From: Phoronis australis
Lineage: Eukaryota; Phoronida; Phoronidae
NCBI GenBank assembly: GCA_002633005.1
Contig: NMRA01000092.1
Span: 649,170-713,169 of the forward strand
Reading direction: 5' to 3'
DNA: 64,000 nt
The notes beneath the pieces are model-generated. The model worked only from the letters and a program-made list of their open reading frames with translations, had not been told where the DNA came from and ran no database searches. A program made the position numbers and the translations under genes. This document shows positions 39,701-51,700 of this stretch, one piece after another (within the stretch, counting starts at the first letter, position 1; each line of letters starts with the position of its first letter).

Positions 39701-42700
39701 ACAACATGAGTGAACTGTGGCTTAGCTCACCAACACTGGATAAAAACACAAATTAAGCTGTTTTTACAGGGGTTCAGTTGTCACACTGTGAGATGTCACT
39801 GTGTGCCTTGCTCATCTAAATTGCATTTACATAACATTATATGCAAATTGGACCAGCATGAGTCATATTACACAAAAACTGTCTTTGAATGCCCATAAAC
39901 AAAAGTCAATGTCCAAACCATGTGGAATGCCAGCAGATCACCTGTATATTGCACAAGTGCATTGGAAATTGGAATATAATCTCTTTCCGCTCAGCCCCAG
40001 TTGTGTTTACAGGTGTAGTTGACACTGGAGCAACTGATCCAGTGCAACTTACTCTACCTCTTAAACCAGTGTCAAAAATGGCCGCTGGCTGCCATGTCAA
40101 CTTGCTCCTTGTCAGTCATGTTTACACACACACTTGTGCCGGATCAGCTGTTCCATGTTAGTTGCTCTGTGACAGATGTCTCCTGCATAACTGCTGCTAT
40201 ACTTGGCGGAGAATGGTGAGCCTGTCAGATCAGTCCAATTTTAGACTTGGATTGATGTTAAAAAGGTGATTTTTTCATAAAAAATGCTACACACTCAAAT
40301 GTAATGGATCATCGCAGCCCAGAACAGAGATATTCCTGAATTGCACCTTTGCGCCATTAGCGCATAAAAGGTAAAAAGGCCCAAGTACATTGCAGCATCT
40401 TTTAAAAGGCAACCCTCTTCCAAAAATGCAAGATTCTAGTCAACTTATAGCCAGTCGGGTAAAACATGACTCTGTTTTAATTTTGGTAAAAGTGGGGTAA
40501 ATGGGTCCTTCTTCAAAATGGCTACCGGGAACCAGTTTCACTGAATTACCGTCACTGCCGTTACTCATTGAAAACTGATAGTCGGCAGCCATTTTGAGGA
40601 AGGTCCTGTTTACTCCACTTTTACCCTTGGGTTTTTTTGTTTCATATGTTACTATTAAAATTACACTAAGTCTGCTGGGCACAACTTTTCAAAAAAGCAC
40701 GCCGCTTTTTATCATCAAACCTGGTCAGGAATATCCCTGCCAGAATATAGACTCTTAGCCTCTGGGAAGCAATGGATGTGCTCTGATATGGAGTTCCATA
40801 GTTTTAAGTAATTTACAGGGCTCTGTAAATACTAGATCAGCAGACAATACAAGCTTGACAAAGGGGTGGTCCAAATCTGGCTTTTATGAATACAGATAGT
40901 GATCAAACAAGAGGACAGTTCTCTCAAACTGATGCCAAGCAGATAACACTTAAAGAAACAATTGCCTAGCTAGCAAAAAGTCCCTTATTAAACCAATTGC
41001 AATAAGGGAAATAACTGTACGATTTAATTATCAAAGAAATAATTCAATTCTAATGAAAAGGTAATTTAAACCTTGAAAGTACAGCACATTTTATGTTATT
41101 TCCTGTTTCAAAACAGAAACTACATGCATCAATTTTTCATGCTAAAATATGAAGGTTCAGGAAAATACCCAAAGCTGGAAACCAACCCCACCTAAAGACT
41201 ACCTGGAAAAGGAAATACACACCTGAGGTGACAAATGACATCAATTTATACTCCCTTCACTCAACCACAGTTCTAATTATCTTACTGGAAACTGTGGGCA
41301 AACAGTCTACCGTAGGTTTTATCCCAGTTTACTTAGACTTTGAAACTAAAATGACAGTAGTACTTGTACACTACATTTTATATTTTGAAGTACGAAAAAG
41401 GCTTTTCTATCCAGTTCTTGTTTTTTTAACTTAGAAGCAAAAATATGTGTTTGTAAGTTCTCAGGTTCCATAGGACGATGGAAAAATGTCCAAATTTGGC
41501 CGACTTGAGAACAACATCTGTACTTCCAGTTACATTGTTTTATGCACTGTTCTCTAAAACAATGTTTTCAAATTATCCACTTTTGTACGAATGGTTGTCA
41601 AAAACCAGAACTTTTTACGATATTCATGAAAAAAGTTGGGTGAAACGAAACATTTATACATGAAAACAAAATCATGTTATACCAACGGTACATTCCTTTG
41701 TTTTCAGGGCCCTCAATCCCTAGATTCGGTCCAATCCCTCTAAAAATATTGAAAAAACATGCAAAATTCCCTTAATGAGGCCCAAAAATTCCCCTCAAGT
41801 GATTGAAAAATAACCCTTGAGGTTCGAATCATTTGCAACTAACACAGGTGACAATGTTAGTTTTGGCTACTTGAGGCAGAGCCTGGCTTGCAAAAGGGTG
41901 GGGGTGTTACTGATGGTGATTGGGAAGTAGAATTTTCCCCTAACCCCAAAAAATTCCCCTCAGATGGTGCAGGCACCTTTCCCCTCAGATAAATGTAGAC
42001 CTTGAACTTGCTAAATGTAATACTAAAACGATGAGGTCCCGCAATCCAATTAATATCAGATTAGTAAAGAGCCAAAATTCTCCACATTTTCTAATTCCAG
42101 AAAATATACACTTTTCCTGAGTTAAAGTCATTAGTTTGACATGTGGATAGGTCCTATATAAGCTTAAATTTAACTAGCATTTTTCACCAACTAATACCAG
42201 AGACAGCAAATACTACATGTTAAAGAATAGATTGTGGTGTTACAGTCGAATTTAATACGTTTAGCAGATTATACACGCCTTTCTTGATAAAGTTATCTGT
42301 GAACGTGACCGGGTACATGACTCTACATGATGCGGAGGGGAAAGGGAGGCATACATCATACATACATTAATAGATAGTGATTTTACACACTGCATGTTGC
42401 TGTTGAACAAAGGTCCATTTTGTACACTGTTTTACACCACATTTTATTTGCATTTGGCCTCGCCCCTTTCAGCTGTGTGTTAGTGTTCATACTGTATTCA
42501 GTCAAATATAGGCCCATGCGGGCTTCAAATTGGGGAGTGCCAGAAACTGGAGAGGGCTTATACGAAGGCGAACTTATATTAGACAATCGTTTACAAACCC
42601 ATGAGCACGTACTGCACATTCGGCATTCATCAACGAGTTTGTATCACACCTGTGATGAACCCGCACTGTCAGGATCAGTTTTGAGCTTAGACCCACCTAG

Positions 42701-45700
42701 TGACAAAGCGCGAGGTACGTAGTTCACTTTGATGTGGACTGAGAGGAAGGAGGTTGGCCAACAGGTGGGCTTTGACATAAGTAAAATTGGGGATGGGCTG
42801 ATACTCAGGCAGATACGAAATTAAATGACATAGGAAGCACAGATTATCTATTAACTCAAGGCTGGTCTTGCATAACCACATTATGATGGTCATGCTCACA
42901 TGGAACTGATCATAGCAGAGTTGTATCCTGCACAAAATCAATAGCTAAGAGCAGACTATGACCAAGGTAGCCATTTAAAATATGGGCAGGAGACACAGCA
43001 ATCTACTGTATTACCAAGACCACTAAGACAAGAATCAGAGTAAATATGCAGTGGTCTATTTATAGCCTACCCTTGTTGACAAGCAGATGAAGGATCACCC
43101 ATCACCAAGGAACACAGGAGTGGGCAGGTCTTCATCATGAATGTCATCCACAAATAGACTTACCCTACAACAAGTTACTCCTGGAACAAGTTGTCGCTTG
43201 GTTTTGGGGCAGTATGAATGCTATTCTATTTAAACTAGTGGAACTTGACCCCTTTGCGACAACTTACTCCACATTACTGAGGAGGGGTAACTTGTTCTAG
43301 GGTAACTTGCACCACTGCTAATCGCTGTGTGGACGTGAACAAGGGGTAAGGCGGAAGTGGACGGTCACGTGGTCTCCTGGCATGAAATTTTTCTGGCATG
43401 AAATTTTCCTGACATGTTAAATTTCGTTCTTGGTGTGTTAAATTTTGCTCTCAATGTGTTAAATTTTCGTTCCTGACATCATAAATTTTCGGTCTTGACG
43501 TCAAACCGTTAAAATATCCATCTTGAGGTTATCAATTATAAGTCCTGTCTTGATTAATTTTGGGTCAAAGCCTAATAAATTTTGTTCTAGAGTTATTTTT
43601 TACCATAGTCTTACAGAGTGAAAATGACGTTTTGGACTAATTTTAATTATTGATTCTTGAGCAAGTGAAAATTCCTGTTTGAGTTCTTTTTTGTTGGTCC
43701 TGGAGAGTAAAAGTAATGTTGATATGTTTTTAATTCTTGAAAAGAAATTACCAGTATGTCCTGGAATTCTTTCTGCTTTGGCTTTCTTTAGTTAAGAGTT
43801 AAGAGCATCCACTGAGTCCACAGGCGTCACAAAGTGCCAAATGTAATGACCTTTTATCCTGGGCTTGCTTTTGTCTTAAGGACCTTTCATACTGAGCGGA
43901 GCATCGACGTAAACTGCAAAGTTAACTGAACCATTCATGCTGGCTTCGGTAGTAAACGGACATCGAAGTATATGGTAGGTGACGCTGTCGTCATCGAAGT
44001 AATCACAAGTAGCCCTAATGCATCGTGTGACAATTTGAGAACATTTATGTGTGCAAATTGACATAAAACTTAATATTTACAATTCGACTGGTGATTATTC
44101 GAGCTAAATATAAGCAACTATAAGCGATGACACAGCTCTTTAATTGTTGACGATAACAGTGGCACCTGGCGATAACTTCGATGCGACCAAAATTGACCAT
44201 TCATACCGCAACGCAGCGACAATGCTCCGCTGAACTCAATCCACCTGCTTAAATGACTGTGAAGTCAACTACGTTAGTATGAAAGGCCCTTTTTTCATGG
44301 TGAGAATCACCTTATAATTCAAACAAACTGCAAACAACACTGGTGTTCTATTAAGACCCCCTATTCAACACAACTGCTATTAGCCTTCTGTTGTTTGTGC
44401 TGGGTTCTGGTTGTCAGGCAATATGACAGGAAAAGGCAACTTCACCTATCGTTTGATGGGCCCTACTTTGATTGCCTTAACTCTTTTATTTTGCTAAGGC
44501 TTTGTTAAACTAACCAGATCACCTAATACATCTAACACTCCGTTCAAGGTAGGCTTTAAGTCTTAAACCTCTTATGAAACAGACTCCAGGAACCAGAGGA
44601 CTGTCTTTCACCTCAATCACCAATTCTGCAACACTTAACAAGTTTTTTATCTTGCACAGAAATGTGGGAATGGCCAACATCTGCTATGTGTTGTTTTCAA
44701 AGTGAAATTTACACTGAAAATTGAGTGTCTCTGGAAGTTATTACGAATAAGATTGGTGAAGCCAACTTTAATTTTTTTCACATTTCATAAAAAATTCACC
44801 TAAACCAGCTAACTGTGAACTTGCAAAATGTTTAAAATAACAAAGTAAACCTAACCAGAAGTATATCAGGCAGATCACCCCAAAAACTCCGAGGATACCA
44901 GTCACACAAAGACAATTTAAACTGCTGAGGACAGACGCATGTTCTTCACACTTCAAAGGCATCTCACCTGTTTCCCAAGGTCAGGAATGAAATCACAACT
45001 TTCAGCTGTCACTATTTTCGGATTAACATTCAACATGAACTGGTACTTTTCGCTATCAGCGTTTTACAAGCATTTTCAGATTAACGTTGAACACACGATG
45101 TGGTACATTTTGCTATGACTATTTTACTAATAAGTTTTGGATTACCTCCCAACATAAACAGTACTTTTTGCTATCATTATGATAACAAGTATTTTCAATA
45201 GATTATTTATCAGTAATAACATGGGCGTATGGTCTAACATCCCTCTAAACGTGATCCAACTCACTCGAACCAGACTAGCAGTTTTGATTCCAATATGCCA
45301 TTCACAGCCATATTGGTAATTGCAACCAGTATTACTGGTAGCTGCAAGACAACCAGAGGAATATTTTGTCTATATACCTACATCTCATTAAATTGCAACA
45401 GGCATATAGTGTACATAAGCTGTAATTATTAGCATGGTAAAACTCGACTGTTTAGGACAAAATTTTGTGAACTGGTCAAATTTTATTTGCTCATTTTTTC
45501 CATATATAGGATATGAAACACGTGAACGTAATGCCCAAGTTCCAGTTCTGTACCGTGGCTACAATCGGACAATATTTTGAAAAGACATTCACAGCAGTGT
45601 TACAAGACCATGAAAATGAAAAAAAGCACATTTTTGGCAATAATTTTCTCCGAGAATGGTGAGATTTCACCTTAATGTAGTGCACAATGAATTTGTCATC

Positions 45701-48700
45701 CTTTGCACAATGAATTTATCATCCTTTGCACAATGAATTTATCATCCTTTGCACAATCTGTCAGCTCTAACTGTAGTCAGGGTGCCAAAACATCTCATGC
45801 ACTTGTGTACACGGTTCACACAACTTTATTCAGGTTACAGATTCGCACACCTGCCCGCACTCACAAAACATGGCTGGTGCACCCAAAAAGCCTAATCCAC
45901 AGACTCACATCCACTAGCAAACACATAGACAAACAGCAAAAAGAGCACGCACTGCATCAGACTATTAACTATAAAATTGTAATTATTTGTAGCACCGCAG
46001 TCAATATTGGTTATATTGAATCAGCACATCAGTTGGTCAAAGTAACTTCAAATTACGATAATTTTAATAAAAACGAAGCAGTTATTACGTAAAAAATTAC
46101 ACACGTGAACTCCACTCTTACCACAATATAAGCACAGTAAACAAAAATGTGAACATTCCAGAGACAAAAATGACTGAAGGGTAGTTCAGGTGATTGTAAT
46201 GTGAGTGAGACCATTCTTGACCTGGAGAGTATACCATACTTCAAGAATTGATTTGCAAAAATTCAAAATATTCAATACTAGCCATTATGAGTGTAACCTG
46301 ATGTCCCACGGTAATAGTCATATTACTTGAACGGCACTCAGTATAACTTTAGACGATAATTCAGGCAATTATTTCCATGCCAATTAACTGACGAATCATG
46401 ATACATTAATCTCATGGTGAATGAACTGTGATCATAATATGTTCACGCCTCACAACCCTTGAAAGTACAACGGCACAACCGCAGTTCAGCCACAGGCGTC
46501 AGGTCAAGGAGAGCTCTTTGCAAAAAAGAAGCTCTGGTGCTCACTTAAGCAAAGAAGAATTAAACTGGACACCCACGACAGATAGAAGTGTTACAATGAA
46601 CTTGAAGCGTGTGTCAATATTAAAACATGTGATTTTCCAACTGTAAACGCGTACGAGTAAAGAAAACTGGAGGATGATAAGAGAACTGAAGCAAGATTAT
46701 TCAAACACAAGTCTTGAGCACTACGATCACAGGGATTTTATAACAGAAGTCTGTCATTTGAAAAATGACTCACGACTTACGATAAAAATTTTGTCTTGCG
46801 CTCCTCCTTCACAATTGGTGAATAAAGGTTTCGCCAAGTAATTATGAGCGCATCACAGTCTATAAATAATTTTTCGAAACTATCTCGGTAATAAACAGTC
46901 GCGTTTTTTTGCTCAAAAGAGATTTAAATGTTTTTTTGAAAGTGTTGTGTGAAACGTAAGACTAAACTTCTGACTAAAATTAAGACAATTTTCATGAAAC
47001 AAGCCCCAGATGAAGGGTTGGAATCCAGAAGGATGGATGCAAGACTAAAAGGACAACAAACAACTATCACCCTACTGCGCACGTGGGAAATGAATGTAGA
47101 ACATTAAAAAATGTTGAAATCGACAGATGAGTATAAAAAAACAACTACGTCATTTACAGTACTTGTTTGACCAGAGCATTTAAATCAACAAAAAGCATTT
47201 AACTGGACATAAAAACAAAGGTAACAAAACACGACCACATAACGACGAAACTTCCTAACATTAAACATGGAACCTGGATTTCGACTCAAATAGATACGAT
47301 GTGCTTGATGACACAGTTTCCGTGGGTGAACGCAAAACAAAAAGCCATTTCTGAGAACAGTATCTTCTGAAATAAATTAATGATGATAAGATAAATTTGC
47401 CTGTTGCTGATTGTATTATTGTAATAGCTTTGGTTTCCACGCAGGTTACCATGCACCTTCCATTAGCACCTCACATTGTATAACATTAGCATTCATTGAC
47501 AACAGGACAAAACACATAATCAAAATAACAAGTTGATTTGGTTAAGACCATTTTCCCTCATATTTATTTGTTCAGCTGGGATCTCTTGACTGACAGTGAG
47601 TTTCTTGTTATGATGTAAGAAATGAACATTTCTATCCAAGTAACCCCCCTGTAGAAAGGGAAGTCAAGTTGTGAAACTGAAGACTTCACAGTTTTGCTGT
47701 TTATGTGAAAACAGCCGATTTCCTCCGAAAACAACATTTCTCTTGAATGAACGCAACTATGCCTGGTGTTGCTGAATTGTTAACTGTTGTGTTGGCATAA
47801 ACTTTTTATTTATTTGGGGTTAATCCCCATGTTCACGCCCCTGCTCACCCAACTCTGCTTTAGAGAATTTTCAGATTAAGCACCCGCTGCTTTGGTATGA
47901 GCTCACCCTCAACTTCTGAGAATTTTCAATCAAATAACCGCCAACTGCTCAGGCTAGCACCCACCCATAAGTTACTACAACGAATTGATTTTTGAAATCA
48001 GCAAGGCGTGCTTTCAAGAGAGGAAAGCATATCACTTTAGAGTCTTGCAGTCATTGCCGGAACACTGTATTCCGTTAGCGTCTTCTGCACTGCATTAAAG
48101 ACATCCGCCTTGATCCGCGTTGTTTTAACGACACTTACAGAGACTATAATCACCCATTCTATGCTGCAATAAAACTATTCTTCAAAAGAATAAGTCTTTT
48201 CTTTTAATTTAAGAGCCAAAATGCTGGTTTTCTTAAGCACTGAAAGGCAAAGTGACACAAGTGATATGTATGGCGCGGTCACGTATCTTTATGCGCCTGA
48301 TATATTCAATATATTGCATGTGTTAAGTGCCAAAGGAGAAAACTCGAATCTCCCGATAATGGAAATCCACATGAAGTCCAAATATTCCAAGGCTTTTTAT
48401 TTGTTCCAAAATCAATTACTGAATACGCACAAGACACAATTTTTTCTTGTGAAATTTACACTGTGCTGTTCTCGCGCATCAATGCAATATTCACATCCAG
48501 GGCACACCACGCCTTGCGGAATTTTTTTGACTGGATTCTTTCTAATCATGCGAAATACAAAATACGAACAAAAGGGGAGTTACACTTCTATAAACTTTGT
48601 TATCTTCAATGACTTTGATGACAATCATATGGCAGGTCAGTCCTTGAATTTTTCAAACGAGCATTGGATACATCTGTTACATTGAGAGCGCTAGCTCAAC

Positions 48701-51700
48701 TTTCGCGTCACCAACAACCGTGATCTTGCAACAAATATTTTGACCTTCAGATCTGTGGACTTCAATTTCGAAAGTCATAATAGGTGATCAGCAAGCTTGG
48801 CTCTGTATATGTACCTGTGTTTGGGTAGGCGCCTGCCTCCAATGTCTTAAAATTTACAATTTAAGCACCCACGTCCAATTTGTAGGCTCAGTAATTTAAG
48901 TGCTTAGTGCATATGCCTCTTACCCAGATGTTTATGGTAATACTAATATTGAAAGCTAATGAGTTCAACTCCACAGAAAAGCAAAAACTCACCAAAGCAC
49001 TAAACAGATAAATTTTTATGAGTATGTGCCTCTAAAGACTTGCAATATCACATCTTAACAATTGCAATATTCCCCTGTTCATGTTTACTTAATTTATTGT
49101 AGCTTTGCTAAGCTTTGGTAGGGAAAAGTGAAGCGTGTCAAAAAGCAGATATTTTTAGTTCATAAAGTAGGCCTTGCTACACAAAACACAATCCTATTAT
49201 AAGCAACTACATTGTGGTTTAGTATAGGAGAGCAACACAAAGAAATGAAACCTTTCACCAATTGGAAAATGAAATTGACTTTTGACAAATTATAAATGAG
49301 AAGTGATTAGCCCAGAGCACGGGTTGAGTTCAAATGAATTATACAATTGTATCACGAGTAATTAGCTAGATAGAGTCTACAACACAAGCATCTCCAATTT
49401 GTGGTGAATATCAGAATACAATACTCCATTGAATTTTCGCTAATGCAAGTTATTAATGAATTCTCATTAAAAATTTCACTTGAAAAACAGTGCAACAGTG
49501 CAGAAAACTGAACAGCAGGCACAAGTTCTGAGACGCGCTGGTAGCAAATATATTTAACACACTTTCATAAAACTATGTTCTGATCATATTTGCTAACAAG
49601 CTGTAAATATCAAATTTTAAAAATTTGCTTACTGTTCTGAATGGCTCAGAAGATCAAATTAATAAATTGTACACATTATAAAAACCGTCTTAGAGAATTT
49701 CTCTATTTTTCGCGATCTGTAATGGCCGTACTAAATATACGTATGGTTACTCTGCATTGCCAGATGGCACCAGCACAGAACCAACCATGATAAAATATGG
49801 TTCAGGACACAAAATGATGGAAAAGTTATTGTTATTGTTAATGTGGTTTGTAGGTTAGAACTGTTGCCAGACAACATCAAGGACAAATTTGAACACTATC
49901 AACAATCTTAGTAGAACATTTGAAAAATGGCAACTTTAGCGAATATTTTTGTCTGAAACTGGTGATTTTATAAAATTCTTTTGTCATTTTTCTACTTTGT
50001 AAGAATTCTGACACTTGGAAACTGTTTCTGACCATAGACCTTCAGTAATTGTTTGATCTAGTCTGTGCCTGGTTGCACGAAATAGTCCCAAATGAGGACT
50101 TGGCTAAGCTCCCTGAATCTATTGCATGGGCTTGTGAAAACACTGATTGTCCTTTCATATGCTGTTTGAGTCCCATTACTATGTCAATTTTTGGCTTTGA
50201 TACAAACTGAGATTGAAGTCTACGTTGAATTCTCAATATTATTGAAAATAAGTAGGGATTTTTCTCATGCAACGCCCCTAATTAAAGGGCTGAATTAAGG
50301 GCTCATTTTTTAGCTATTAGGAAATGTCATCAGTCAAAGAGGAGCTCACAATAAAGATAAAATAATAGAAAAATACTCCACCTGTGAGTAAAGAACGAAA
50401 CTAATATGCAAAACATTTAGGGAACTCAGTCGAGTTCTTATTTGGGACTGTTTCATGCAACCAGGCCCTGTAACCAAATTAGTTTCATACTTAGGACATC
50501 AGAAAAAATGCAATCCATAACCCAAACCATATTGGTGCTATTCTCTTAGAATAGAGCCTGGAGCTGAAAAAGGGCCACATGTCTAAATGCATGCAATGTT
50601 TTCCTGAAAACTTGTGCGTCTCTCACTGAACCTTATCTCCGGAAATTGCCATGGGGCTTAACTCTAGAAATAGGCTTAGCATTGCTGTTGACAGCAAGGT
50701 GTTGTGCTGAGTATATGCATGGCAATAGCTTCCTTTCCTTTCACCACAAGGAAAAATGAGCAATATTGTTATGATTTTGATGAAAAGCTTTTCATTCCTG
50801 AGAAGGGTATGTGGATGTTATATGGTACATAGAAACATTAAAGCAATTCATCATATTGTCTGTGGAGGCTATAGTTAGAGACGAGATCAGTATCAGTTTC
50901 ACTGTTGACAGTGGAAAATATTTTGGCAATGACATGCTCTCTACAGTAATGCGCAACAATTACTACACTCAGAACTTCAAACTCTTAAGCGAAATCATTT
51001 GTTACTCCCTCTCAAGGATGCAGTCGTTCACTGAATATTATCATAAACAAAAAACTATGAAAATATACAATCACATCAAACAGTGGCAAAACTGCGAACT
51101 CGAACTCGAACTCGAACTCGTTCTAAAGTAAATATTTGCTGTCCATGCCCTGGTTACAAACACTACTGGTTGAAAACTTTTGACTAGTAGTCCCATTGAA
51201 GACATTTTTCAAAGTAACTCTGGACAGTGGATAAAACTGGCTATAACAGCTATAGGTTCTGAAAGTTTGTAAGGCCTCAGCAATACTACACCCAGGGAGG
51301 CCACTCCAACAGCAGGAGTAGGCAAGGGTACACTACCAACTACTAGTACTGTAAGGTAGATATTTACATCTTATAGGTATTGTCTTGGTGGGTATTTTGC
51401 TTCAGGAACATCATCTCGCATGAATGATTATATGTGGTGACTGCACAGAGGGCTCAAGGTGAAAGTGTGCTGTAATTGGTGGTAGTTTTCAGACTTCTCA
51501 CCACTTATTAAGTGTTTCTGCTTAGTAAAAATAGGCTACACCTATCCTAATACCCCTTGTTTGCTTGATAGGCAAGCTTTTTAGCAAATTATGCCTAATC
51601 TCATTGAACAACCATTGAAATAACGGTGCTTAAAGAACACTTGAAGCTCATCAGTTTTTTAATATCCTTAATACAATGAACAAGAAGAATCACGATCACA

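Noticed and set aside
45703-46092. 129-codon plus-strand frame
   Set aside because: Its beginning is translated 23-bp tandem repeat; no protein-like features follow.
48221-48685. 154-codon plus-strand open frame in INPP5A intron 1
   Set aside because: No recognisable domain, no splice or promoter context, AT-rich codons; long frames of this size occur by chance in 15 kb of intron.
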